Under the pieces are notes generated by a model. The model saw only the letters and a list, made by a program, of their open reading frames with translations, was not told the origin of the DNA and made no database searches. From Alligator mississippiensis (taxonomy: Eukaryota > Chordata > Crocodylia > Alligatoridae): 64,000 bases of DNA. Both the position numbers and the translations under genes were made by a program. Of this stretch, positions 50,161 to 63,946 are shown in pieces (position 1 is the stretch's first letter; each line of letters opens with the position of its first letter). The stretch covers positions 311,628,956 to 311,692,955 of the forward strand of contig NC_081824.1 of assembly GCF_030867095.1 (NCBI RefSeq), in the 5' to 3' direction.

Positions 50161-51207
50161 TTGGGGGAAGGGGAGAATGAGGTTGGAGGGAGCCTTGGAA
50201 CACCAAACCAAGTGTTGCCCACAAGAACAGCCCAGCCAAGACTGATGATGGACACAAGAAATACCCAGGTAAGAGACAGGGGCCTGGACAGTCCTGTGAT
50301 TAGCGGGGTGGTGCATACACCTTCAGGAGGCCTTAAATGCCTCTACACTAATGCTCACAGTATGGGGAACAAGCAGGAGGAATTTGCCCTCCTGCTAGCT
50401 AACACAAACCCAGACATAGTGGGGCTCACTGAAACATGGTGGGATCCAATGCATGACTGGGCAGTGAACATCAAGGGCTATATGCTGTACAGGAGGGATA
50501 GAATAGGGAGGAAAGGTGGGGGTGTGGTGCTCTATTTTAAAGAAAAATTCACATCCTCAACAAGCAGCACTGGGTCAGAGGAGGGGCAGACTGAAGTGCT
50601 CTGGGTCAGAATATAAGGGGTTTGGGGGGAAAGGGACTTAACAGTGGGATTCTACTACAGACCACCCAACCAGGGAGACGAGCTAGACTGGGAATTCTCA
50701 GGTCACCTCGTGGAGGCAGTTAAGTCAAAGGATGTGGTCATCATAGGTGACCTAAACTATCTGGACATTTGCTGGGAAGAACAGTCAGCCAGGTCTAACC
50801 ACTCACATAGGTTCCTAGCTATGTTACAGGACCTCCATCTAACCCAGGAGGTGCACATTCCCACTAGGGGAAATGCCTTGTTAGACCTGGTCCTGGCCAT
50901 AAGTGACGACTTGGTGAAGGGACTGTGGGTGCTCGATCACCTGGGTGATAGTGATCATCGCCTATTGGAATTCACCATCCAGTGCAGGGTGGCAAAGGCC
51001 TGCAGCAAGACAGCAGCCCTGGACTTCGGGATGGCAGATTTCACTGAGCTAAGGAGACTAGTTGGGGAGGCACTGAGGTCCCAGAGGGGTGGGGAGTTGG
51101 GAGTCCAAGAAGAGTGGTTGTTCCTGAAGGAGACGATCCTCCAAGCCCAAAGGGTGGCAATCCCGACATGGGTCAAAGGGGGCAAGAGTGCTCAAAAGTC
51201 CCCATAG
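50161..51207 (+). pseudogene. CR1 ORF2 remnant: apurinic-type endonuclease
   Basis: Two adjacent open segments separated by one stop near 50616: 50161-50616 (151 codons) and 50644-51207 (187 codons). Endonuclease motifs are well preserved: LKCLYTNAHSMGNK, DIVGLTETWWD (catalytic Glu), YYRPPNQ, VVIIGDLNYLDI (GDxN) and LGDSDHRLLEF (SDH). In active LINEs this domain nicks target DNA. It is less decayed than the equivalent region of the 19.6-kb copy. Confidence 0.92.
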
Positions 51208-51249
51208 CTAACCAAAAGCATCAAGGAATGTCTCAAAGCTAAAAAGGAG

Positions 51250-52300
51250 GTGTACACCCAATGGAAGGGAGGGGCCACCACCAGGGAGGTCTATACCTCC
51301 ATTGCTCAGGATTGTAGGGGGGCTGTTAGGAAGGCCAAAGTGAAGATGGAACTGGGACTAGCAATCTGGATCAAGGATAACAAATCCTTTTTTAAATACA
51401 TACCCGGAACCTTCTTTGTACCCGCTAACGTGGAGTCTCTGCAGGACATGCTAGGAAATCTGGTGGTCTCACCAGATGACAAAGCTAACCTATTTAACAA
51501 TTCCTTTGCCTCCATTTTTCTGAGCAGGGACCAGGTCATACCCCCCCCACTGGGATCCCCGATGGTCCCAGGGGAGGCACAGCCAGGCCCAGGGAAAGAG
51601 AGGATCTAGTCAGGGAACTTCTGGTGGGACTAGAAGTGTTCCAATCAGCAGGTCCTGATGATCTCCACCCCAGAATGAGGGAATTAGCAGAGGTCATTCC
51701 GGGACCCCGGCACAGCTTTATGAGCACTCGTGGTGCTCTGGTGAGGTGCCAAAGGACTGGAAAAAGGCCAATGTGGTCCCTATTTTGAAAAAAAGGGAGG
51801 AAGGAGGGCCCAGGAAATTATAGGCCTGTTAGTCTTACCTTGGTCCTGGGGAAGCTCTTTGAGAAAATTATCCAGGTGCACATCTGCAAGGGGCAAGCAG
51901 GGGAGTGTATGCTTAGGGGCAACCAACATGGATTCATTAGAGGCAGGTCCTGTCAGACCAACTTGGTGGCCTTCTATGATCAGGTCATAAAGTCCTTGGA
52001 TGCAGGTGTCGCAGTGGACGTAGTTTTTCTGGACTTTAGGAAGGCCTTCGACACTGTCTCTCACTCCATTCTCATTAAAAAATTAGGAGATTGTGGTGTC
52101 AATGCCTACACAGTCAGATGGGTCACCAATTGGCTGGAGGGTCACACCCAGATAGTGATGGTGGATGGGTCATTTTCATCTGGAGGGATGTGGGCAGTGG
52201 GGTCCCCCAGGGCTCGATCCTGCACTGTTTAACACCTTCATCAGCGATTTTGATGAGGGGGTGAAAAGCGCCTTGTTTAAATTCGCAGATGACACTAAGA
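51250..52300 (+). pseudogene. CR1 ORF2 remnant: reverse transcriptase core
   Basis: Open segments at 51250-51609 (KEVYTQWKGGATTREVY, IWIKDNKSFFKYI) and 51840-52232 (GKLFEKIIQVHICKG, QHGFIRGRSCQTNLVAFYD, VVFLDFRKAFDTVSHSILI). The catalytic F-A-D-D box follows at 52282-52293 in another frame. Conserved acidic residues persist, but stops and shifts make the copy non-coding. Confidence 0.9.
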
Positions 52301-52530
52301 TGTGGGGAAAAGTGGGCACGCTATAAGGGAGGGACAGGCTGCAATTGGATCTGGAGAGGTTACAGGGTTGGGCAGATGAGAATAAGATGGGATTGAATAC
52401 TGACAAGTGCACCTAGGGAGAAAAAACTAGCTGCATACTTACAGGCTGGGGAACTCCCTTCTCATCAGCACAGAGGCAGAAAAGGATCTTGGAGTCACTA
52501 TAGATTCCAAGATGAACATGGGCCGCCAAT

Positions 52531-53046
52531 GTGAGGACGCAGTCAGGAAGGCTAACCACACCTTGTCATGTATCCACAGATGCATCCGAACAGGTCCAAG
52601 GAGGTGATCCTCCCACTCTATATGACATTGGTCAGGCCACAGTTGGAGTAATGCATCCAGTTCTGGGTGCCGGACTTCAGGAGGGATGCGGACAACATCG
52701 AGAGGGTCCAGAGGAGGGCCACTCGCATGATCAGGGGCAGCAGGGCATGCCCTATGAGGAGAGGCTATGGGACCTGAACCTGTTCAGCCTCCACAAGAGA
52801 AGGCTGAGAGGGGATCTGATGGCTGTCTATAAATTGGCCAAAGGAGACCAGCAGGCAATGGGAGAGTCCCTGTTCCCCCGAACACTACTGGGAGTAACAA
52901 GGAATAATGGACATAAGTTGACGGAGAGTAGATTCAGGCTAGACATCAGGAGGCACTACTTCACACTCAGGGTGGCTAGGATCTGGAACCAACTTCCAAG
53001 GGAAGTGGTGCTGGCTCCTGCCCTGGGGGTCTTTAAAGGAGGCTAG
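52531..53046 (+). pseudogene. CR1 ORF2 remnant: C-terminal region
   Basis: The distal half of the 171-codon segment matches the CR1 C-terminus: YEERLWDLNLFSLHKRRLRG, SRFRLDIRRHYFTLRVARIW and PALGVFKGG. The proximal half is frameshifted. The equivalent in the 19.6-kb copy is 22417-23001. Confidence 0.88.
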
Positions 53047-53959
53047 ATAGACACCTTGCTGGGGTCGTTTGATCACAGCATTCTTTCCTGCCCATGGTAG
53101 GGGGTTGGACTTGATGATTTGCTCAGGTCCCTTCCGACCCTACCAACTATGAAACTATGAAAGGATCCTGTGCCTTCTGAAAACTAGGGTCATACCAGTC
53201 CAGAAAAAGTGCATGGGAGGGCAGCAGTATGTAGACCAGGAGGGGAGGAACATCCACCAGCTACTCTCTACCAGCTCCTCAAACACTGGGAGAGGAGGGC
53301 AGGGTTTTTTTTTTCCTATTTCTCAACCTGCTCAGCTCCCAGGCACTGGGAGCTGAGCAGAGGGAGCAATACCGCAAGTCATCTGCCCACTTCTCATGAA
53401 AGAGTCCTGGTTTGAGAAGCTGGCAGGGGCCTTCCTTTGTTGCTTCATTCTCCCTGGAAACAGGAAGACTTTGGCAGCCCATGCTTTCCCCAGACCGGAA
53501 TCTCCCTCTCCTCAAGAAAGCTTGAGGAGCAGGGGAGAAAGGGGTAGTTTCTTCATCTGCTGGAATCATTTTTAGTGGTGGAAATGTTTCCCAGGTCCTA
53601 GGTATACACTTTAGTAATTGGAGTGCTAGGTATGAGAGACAAGGTTCTTTGGGGAATCTGATATCTTTTATTAGTCCAAGGTATGAGACAGTCACTTCCT
53701 CCTCCTCCCAGTGTTTTGGCCAAGGCCGGATTCCTGTAGGACTACTTCTAGCAGGCAAGATAAATGAAGAAATGCCTAGTTTGTCAGTGGCAGTTTAAGT
53801 ATTGGATTGCCTGGCATGATCAGGACTTGTGCTGTTATGGGCACTAATTTAGACAGTTAAGGAACTTTACTGGCTGAAATCTAGACAGCACCAATACAGA
53901 AGTCAAGGTACTTCACGGCTAGGTAGCAGCTAAATGGTTGATTTACACATGTTAACTAA

Positions 53960-54546
53960 GGGCGTGTGTAGACAAAACAGGGGCCCTAAATTGAAGCGGT
54001 GGGTTTTTAAAAAACACTGCTTTAATTTTGAGCCAATGAAACCCCCGTGTCATGCACACACCCTGCTGCCTTACCTGCCTCTCTGGTGGGGAGGGGAGGG
54101 TGAGCTGCTGGTGGGCGGAGTGGTCCGTGGGCTGCTGGGGTGGGGGCTGGTGCCCTCTGTGGCAATGGCGGCCCCCACCCCCGCTGGTGGCACCCACCCA
54201 CAGGCACCCAGCTTGGGAGGCCCAAAAGCACCAGGCCCCCACACAGCTCAGGCAGGCAGGCTCCAGTGGGGGTGTGGGAGCAGGTAGGGAAAGATCAGGC
54301 TGACTGCTTTTCTTGGGTGGAGCCGCTTTCCCGGGCTGCTGCCAGGCTGCCTGCAGGACTTCCTGCAGAGCTCTGGAGCTGCACGGAGCCCAGTGTTTTG
54401 CTCCATGAATTTCCTACAGTGTCTGGAATTAATGTGCATATGCAGCCAAGGTGTGCAAACACCAGCACCATTAAAGTGGTGCCAAAGCATTTAGCCTGCT
54501 TTAAAGTGTTGTGCACACATGCCCCTTGTTTCATCTACACAAGGCC
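53960..54546. mobile_element. PIF-Harbinger-like non-autonomous element with TAA target duplication
   Basis: 587 bp. The left end GGGCGTGTGTAGACAAAACA pairs with the reverse complement of the right end, GGCCTTGTGTAGATGAAACA. TAA flanks both sides (53957-53959 and 54547-54549). TWA duplications and G-rich ends of this kind are typical of PIF-Harbinger. The interior is GC-rich with no transposase. Overlapping frames of up to 140 codons occur on both strands. Confidence 0.82.
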
Positions 54547-54727
54547 TAAGGTACAGAGTTAGGGAACTATGTTTCTTTTGCATTAACTCATTAATTTCTT
54601 TGGATGCTTGTACACATGATGAGGATTTAGTTCCCCAGGTTTTATTCTGTGCCCCCTAAATTGAAATTGTGGGGTATATAATAAAGCCCTGAGAAGTAAA
54701 CTGTTTCAATTTTTCTGTCACATTACA

Positions 54728-55910
54728 GCAAGGGCCTGATCCTTTCTTTTGTTGTTGTTTTTATCAGAGCTGGAGCCTTCCCCCAGCTGGGGGGTGAGCT
54801 GCTGGTGGGTCGAGTGGCCCTGGTCCTTCCCTCCATGGTGGCGGCACCCCCTGGAGTTGCCCAGGTGGACTGGGTGCTGCCCCAGCTCAGAGGCAGCACC
54901 TGGCTGGATTCAATTCTTCCCTGAGCCCTCTGGGGCTTCCAGCGTCCTGTGAACTCTCTCTGCCACCCTTCTGCTTCCTGAGACTACCTGGGAATAGACT
55001 AGCTTTACCCTGAGGCAATGTGGGGAGGCAGCAGGAGGGTGGATGGATGTGCTGGTACATGGAGAAGGCAGCAGGGATGGTGTATGGGGCTCTAGAACCC
55101 TATTGAGCCCAAACTTCCCCAAGCCCACCCAGGCTTCCAGCACCCCATGAACCATCCCTGCTGTCTTCTCCAGGTGCCAGCACACCCAGACATCCTCCTG
55201 CTGCCTCCCCATGCTGTCCCAGGGGCAAGCCAGCCCATTCCCAGGCATGAACGCTGCATGCCCCTGGAGGCTGGGGGGACACAGCGAGCTCCCGCAGGTG
55301 GTGGTTGCACTGTCGGCAGCATGAGTGTGGCAGCAACAAGCAGTGAGCTCCCGCAGACAGCCGCAGCGCTGATGGTGGCAGAGGGGTGGTGGGAAACACT
55401 GACCAATGGTCGACGACCACTCGCAGATGCCATTGGTAGCATCGGCACCAGTCAGCAGTGATAGGGGACCCATTGGTGGTGTCAGCAGTGGGGGGAGGGG
55501 GGCGAGTGGTGACTGCCTGCAGGTGCTGCCAGCAGTGTCAGCAGCACTTTTTGCAGGGGGTGCACCGTCACTCTCAGGGGGTGAACGTGCACCCACGTGC
55601 ACCCCCTATGCATCACCAATGGTCCCAGGCAGTAGGAAGGTGCTGGAGACAATGCATGGGATACTAGAAACCCCAGCAGACTCAGGGAAGAGTTGGATCC
55701 GGCTGAGTTGTGCCTCTGAGCTGGGGAAACACCCAGCCTGCTAGCAGCCCACCTGGGTAGCCATGAGAGGGTGCCGCCACCATGGAGGGATGGACTGGGG
55801 CCCCCCACAGCTCAGGAGGCTGCTCAGCCCACTGGAAGCTTGCCCCCTGGCCGCTTGCAGACTGCGTGAGAAAAAAAAAGAATCGGGCTCCTTGCAGCTT
55901 CTGCCTGCTG
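54728..55910. mobile_element. Foldback element with ~250-bp inverted arms, ~1.2 kb
   Basis: The left arm (about 54728-54985) is the reverse complement of the right arm (about 55620-55910). Matching segments include 'ccgccaccatggaggga' (55777-55793) and its complement at 54829-54846, and 'cctctgagctgggg' at 55712 and its complement near 54880. 'agactcagggaagagttgga' also pairs with 'agggctcagggaagaattga'. The centre is GC-rich with CAG/GCAGCA-type imperfect repeats. No target duplication was resolved. The 230-codon minus frame across it shows no domain. Confidence 0.7.
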
Positions 55911-56089
55911 AAGGTTATAATACTAATAGAGAGGTGGCCTCATGCTGAATGCTTAATGGGTGCTTATAGAACAATTAGATAATGTTATTAATCAATCACT
56001 AGGTAATACCTGACTCATGAAGTCTGTCCCTTTATATTTTCAAAACATTGGACAAACACTTCTAAGTATGCTTGTGATGCAGGTAAGCA

Positions 56090-56215
56090 ATGGAATCCCT
56101 TTTTTCAAAAGGGAAAAGTGAGATACATAGGTGAAATAACTTGACCAATTCAATCAAATTCACATGCTAATTAGAGGCAGAGCTAGCCCAGAACCCTGGA
56201 TTTATGAGCAACCAT
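56090..56215 (-). mobile_element. MIR-like CORE-SINE relic
   Basis: The order 'aaagtgagatacataggtga', 'aataacttgaccaa', 'cacatgctaattagaggcag', 'agctagcccagaaccctgg' follows the reverse complement of MIR ('gaggaaactgaggc', 'taacttgcccaa', 'cacagctagtaagtggcag', 'agccgggattcgaaccc'). Confidence 0.52.
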
Positions 56216-58544
56216 CCTCAAATTTAGTTATTCTTATTGTTACCAACTTAAGTGGACACTGGCTGTATTGTAACCTATTTGCAAGCAATTTTCAGTGTCC
56301 CAGAGCAGCTAATGTCCTCAGCCTTTACAGAGTAAGAGGCTTAATAATTTAAATAAAAAAGATAATACAGTACAAAAATATTTATGCTTAGAGTCACTAA
56401 AGAAACAGTTTTTGTCACTAATTACTTAAATAGGTCTTTCTGGGAATGGCTTTTGTTTAATAACAACTTTTCTTTTTTACTTCCTTTATGATCACAGTTA
56501 TACTATACAGTACATAGAATTTATTCTGTTTTAACCCAACATGCAGCAGGAGTACCACAAGTGGCACAGGCAGCACACTTGGGGAGGATACTGGGTTAAT
56601 TTGTGCCATGCCTGCCAAAAAGGTTGCCCCCCACTGTTTTAACCTATTTTTAGGTGTTTAGTGAGCACTCTAGACTTAACATCTTGACTGGTTTATATAG
56701 CTGAAAAAAACCCAAAAGCCAGCAACTTAGAAAAGTATTTTAATCTTTGGGAAACATTTTTTCTTAATTTATAATCAGTTATTGATTGTTCTATGGGACT
56801 AAATTTTCAGAAAATAACAAATTCTTAGCAGATACTAAATGCAGGTCTAAACAAGGAAACCTAATGCAGAATGTTGCTATGGTGACATATACGAAACAAA
56901 GCAAGCTGTGCAAAACTTCCCCTGCTAGGAGGCCTGAGAGACTAGGTAGAATTTTTTATCTGCCATGGTTAATTTCCCATTTTGCTCAAACAGTTGTCAA
57001 CATGCAAAGTATGTAGAAGGCTTGTAACAGGTACATTTTGCATCTTACAGACACAATAGGGTCATTTTTCAAACCACCATTTGAGAATCACTATGATTTA
57101 AAACAAAACAAGATAAAACCAAACCAAACTCCAAACCTTTAGCTATTTCTAGCTTTCTGGTATTTGTGGTGATGATGATAAAACTTTCTGAACATTGCTT
57201 CTTGAGCATGTCATTGTAAGGCCATAGGCTCTGGGTGGTTTGCCATTCTTAAAGCTCTCTCAGGGAGGCAAGGGAACAGAGTGACCTTGCAAAGTTTAGT
57301 CCATGCACATTGCTAAATTAAAGGTTGGCAGTCATAGAACTCCTTAGTGGGGACGTTCTCTGTAGTGTTATAATCTTACTGCTACTGCTGACATGAAAAG
57401 GCAACAGAAAGGAAAAGGATCATAAAAAATGACCTAAAACCAACAAATCGTTGTCTTTAAATTCATTCAAAATTCTTCCAGTAATATTCTTTATCTCGTA
57501 AGTTAATTGCTCTGTTAAAGAGAAATTGTGGTGTTATAATTATTTATTGAATTTATCACATGGATTCAAATATTTCTGAATTAGGTATACCTGCCCCACT
57601 GCTAGTCTATTACTAACTCACAAATTACTGGCTTACACTCCTTTCCCAACTCAATAACTGCAAGAATAAATGGCAGCTGCTGCCCCAGACAGATCATTTG
57701 TTTATTTCCATGTTCTGACCTCTTAAATCTGAGGAGGTATAATAGTGCTGGAGAACGGCCATGACACGTGACTGTCCAAGTAGTTTATGATGGATAGAAG
57801 ACAAACATACCAGTTAATTATTTATGATCGTTTGCCCTGTAATCTGTTTTTTAATTTATCCAAGCTTGTCATTTGACAAAACAAGAACTAGAGGAGGAAC
57901 TACTACCTTAATGTAAACTGACATCCAACAAGCAGTTCAGAAGCCTGTAAGAAAGTAGCGTGCTAACCTCTAATAATAGTACAATAATGATGGCAAAGCA
58001 TGGACATTGGTCCTGATCTTTCATTCCTTACTAAAGTCAATGGTAGCCCTTGAGCCTTGAAGAGCCCTACAGCCTATAGAAGTGTAATATACTCTAGGAG
58101 GTAAAGTGTGCAAGCAGATTGGAAGGCTTGTTTAGCAAGGTACTCTCTGTCTCTCTCTAATTATCTCAGTGGGAGATTTTTAAGGCCATTAGTTAGGCCC
58201 AAATCACCTGACATCCATGAAGAGAGGGAACAAGAAGAACTTCAAAAGTTCCTCGCTGATCTCCCTCCAAGTGTCACATTAACTACAACATTTTAGAACT
58301 AAAACCCCTGCAGAATGGTGAGTTAGAAAAGGCAATAACATTCTTAGTGAGAGATATATCTATGATCTAGGAGTGGAACATACTGTCAGTAACTGTTCTA
58401 ATATTGGGGTTTATATCTTACAGAAAATGAATAAAATTATATTGACAGTAGCTTCCTACCATGTTACCTCTACTAACCTTTTATGGGTTCCTATACTATT
58501 GAGTCATTAAATGCATCTTCTACATAAGCATTATTAAAAGACTA

Positions 58545-59019
58545 GCAAACTGCCCGTCAAGAATGATGGGGGACGGGGAGGCAGGCAGGGACAGAGTGCT
58601 ATCACCCACCATCCCATGCTGCTGCCACCTCCCAGGAACGGGGCGGGGGGGGCTTTGCCCCGCTGTCACCTCCATTCTCCTCCACTAGCACCCCATGCTG
58701 CCACCACTTCCAGTGCCATTATCTTCCCCCCCCCGCCCCTGGTCCTGCTCCTCAGAGGTGGCGGGGTACCACCATTGCGGTGGGCAGAGAGGGGATGGAG
58801 CAGGGGGGCAAGGCCAGTGCTGCTGGCCTCATCCCCCCACTCCATCCCTGCCATCATGGCAGTGCTCTGCCACCTCCAAAGACCAGGGCCAGGCAAGCAT
58901 TGCCCCTCCATCCCTGCTGTCATGGCAGCACTCTGCACTCTGATTGGTTGTTTCACTAACCAACCAGAGTGTTCCAAGAGTGTTATGGACAGACAGACGG
59001 ACTAAGCCCTTTATTATAT
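58545..59019. mobile_element. Unclassified GC-rich interspersed element with 7-bp flanking repeat
   Basis: A GC-rich 475-bp block starting 'gcaaactgcccgtcaagaat' and ending 'ccctttattatat'. AAGACTA lies immediately on both sides (58538-58544 and 59020-59026). The absence of inverted ends and the AT-rich 3' tail suggest a retroposon-type insertion more than a DNA transposon. Its frames of 82-129 codons overlap on both strands. Confidence 0.55.
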
Positions 59020-59209
59020 AAGACTATAATGTTACTGTATGTGTTCCAGTGATAACAATAATTAAAAATGACTTCTCTGGTTCATTTGTAGGCTTTCATA
59101 GATGCAGGGAAACAAAAGGAAACCCTGCCTTTCTATAGATTACTGTCTATAGGAAGGTACAGATGCAAGATCATTACAGTGCTCAGTAGCTATGTTCAAA
59201 AGCCAACTA

Positions 59210-61512
<2,303 letters not shown>

Positions 61513-61732
61513 TTAAAGAGAAATTTTATTACAAAATATATGAAAATATTTAATTTTTGGATAAGCTGTTAGCAACTGCTTTGTTTGCTCATATCAGATT
61601 ATGAAACATATGGATTTGCAGATACAGTTTATGACTTGCTGATTTCTAACCCTTATTTAACATGTTTCCTGGAAACAAACAAACAAAAGAAGCAGTGTTG
61701 TATAGATATAGGGTCCAATCCTGGGTTCTTTT

Positions 61733-62571
61733 AGGCTGGGTACAGACATTAAAAAAGCCTGAGGCAGTTTCAGACTAATTTATATGGGTTCTCTAAGTGA
61801 ACTGGGATAGTCTGGGAGGGAAGAGAACACAAGTGTGCCCTTTGGGGTGTGGAGGGGGCATGCAGGCTGCCTGCACTGGCTGAGGTGAGTAGGTTGGGGG
61901 CAATCCTGCACGTCTCCTGGCAGGCTGCCAGAGAATGCTGAGTGCAGCCAGCAGCTGGCCACCCCTGACTGGCCAGCACAGCCCCTCACCCAGCCCTGCT
62001 GCTTGCCAGTGGTTGGCTGTCAGATGCAGCAGGTAGACAGTGAGGGGGGAAGCAGAGTCGGGAAGGGGGAATAGAGGCCCCCACTGCATGGACCTGATCC
62101 TGGCCTTGGCCCCCGCAGACACAGACGGTAGTATTCCCCTCACCCCCTTGCCTGGCTGAGGCTGTGGCTGTGTCTCTCCCCTCACTGCTCTGTTGTAAAG
62201 GGACACAGATGCAAGGAAAGACACCAAAATTCCTCCCCACACACACACTGTCGCTGACAGCTGGCCAAAGGCAGGAGGTGGGGATGGGGACAGAACGGGA
62301 CAAGTTCCAGCACACTGCCCTGCAAGGGGAGGTTAGCAGGGATGCCAGTGGACTTCAACCTAACTTAAGTTAGGAGGGGATCTGTTACAGAGGATCGACA
62401 GACAGGTTTAACCTAAGTTGCTTAAGTATGATACCACATCGATCCAGGTCTCTTAGACTGGGTTCCACCATTTTTAAACCAGTCTATGTATGTTCAACTT
62501 CGGTTCCATGGCAGGTTTAAATCAGTTTGCGATCACTTATACCAGTCTGTGTGTAATGTCTGTACCTGGCC
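61733..62571. mobile_element. PIF-Harbinger-like non-autonomous element with TTA target duplication
   Basis: 839 bp. The left end GGCTGGGTACAGACATTAAA pairs with the reverse complement of the right end, GGCCAGGTACAGACATTACA. TTA flanks both sides (61730-61732 and 62572-62574), as expected for PIF-Harbinger (TWA). Subterminal sequences near the right arm contain further 'cagtctgtg/cagtctatg' motifs. The GC-rich interior gives overlapping frames of 69-151 codons with no transposase features. Confidence 0.82.
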
Positions 62572-63946
62572 TTACTGAGAGTTTGGGGTTTACAAGGAAT
62601 GTAGGATCCAGTATGTGAATTTATGATATTGTGCTGGTTTATCCAACCTAAAAATAGAATAGACACCTGGACCCTTTCCATGTATTTCTATTAAAATAGG
62701 TAAATGCAGTGTAAAGCAGACTCTCAATCAAATCTGTATTAAGGTTATAGCGCTTACTGCAAAGAGTACTATGCAAATAGAAGCCTATGGAAAAGTTTCT
62801 GTCAAGGTTTATTTTTGACAAGTTCTGTTTCTAAGAGACTGCCATTAAAAGCTAAGGTTCTCATTCCCTTTTTGGTTACCCTTACAAAGAATTCTTATTC
62901 AATAAACCCTAAAGAATAATATGTATACACTTATTACCTACCTTGAAAATATACTTTAACATGTAAACACAAATATGTACATTTTATTAGGTAAATAAGG
63001 CTAATGTTGATGTAGGGAATTTAATTCTTAATCCTGATTTGCTTGATTTTTATTGTGTGCTCTTACTATTTCATTAATCTACTACTACTACTACTATTTT
63101 TTTAAAATGTCACCTCCTGCCTCAAATATTTCATGTATGGCTGTCTGAAAATGACCAACTGATAACACCAATTAAAGTCAGACCCACTAGACAAACACAT
63201 TATGCAATATTACTGCACAGTTCTGCAAAGGCTTAACAGATATCAGCTCTTCAAAACCAGTGTGTTTTCCTCTCCATTGTGACTTGAGGTCAAAATATGC
63301 AGAGTGAGTAGCTCCTTCACTAATGAGAGGAGTATTTTCACTGAGTCAATTCAACCCTGCATTAACATTAAAAACTTTGTTTTTGGTCTTGGGTCTCTAG
63401 GGAGGAACATGAAAAGCAGACAAACCAGTAGCATTAGTACTGGCTAAAATACTGTCACCTTGAACTCTGTTGAGGTTCCAAAACATCAAAGGAACTTCTT
63501 GTAAAGTGGGATACTACCTCTCATGTAAGAGGGCAGGAGGATGGGAGACAATCAGATAATCAATGAATATATAAAATGAATAAATATTTGCACAACTTAT
63601 TAAGATTTTAATTTGGAACCAAATGCATACTACTGTATAATACAGATGGATTAACTAAGTGTCCTATTATCAGAAATAATTTGCAGTCTTCTGAAAAAAG
63701 CATCTGGCTTCCACACCTGGCTGAACTAGTAACAATCTCTATCATGCAAACAACCAATATGCTTGCAGTCTAAATTTACATTTTTAAGGCAAGAATTATA
63801 TATTACATTCTTCAGCTATTTGACAATTACATTCCTGTTGGCCATTATGTGAAAGCTCCCCTTCACTCAATATCACATGCTACAGAGCACCTTGTCCCTA
63901 AGCAAGGGCAAAAAGAGTCATTAAGATATTGCTAGCTTCCACTTCT

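Larger units (their letters stand above)
49500..53163 (+). mobile_element. Longest CR1 LINE, plus strand, ~3.7 kb with ORF1 and ORF2 remnants
   Basis: Contains in order: a coiled-coil-like ORF1 scrap (QLENRYEAL near 49525), the SGNH/esterase domain (49658-50155), endonuclease (about 50300-51000), linker and RT (51250-52300), and the C-terminal region (52531-53046). The CR1 3' terminus 'gggttggacttgatgatttg' follows, with tail 'aactatgaaactatgaaa' at about 53146-53163. Frame breaks occur at several points, including stops near 50616 and 51207 and a G11 run at 49880-49890. The 5' edge is approximate. Confidence 0.93.

Noticed and set aside
53209-53758. 159-codon minus-strand frame and plus-strand partner just after the CR1 3' end
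   Set aside because: Overlapping frames in GC-rich DNA, no recognisable domain; the region may be an unassigned repeat.
54910-55602. 230-codon minus-strand frame as a gene
   Set aside because: It lies in a GC-rich foldback element with competing long frames on both strands; no domain and no splice context.
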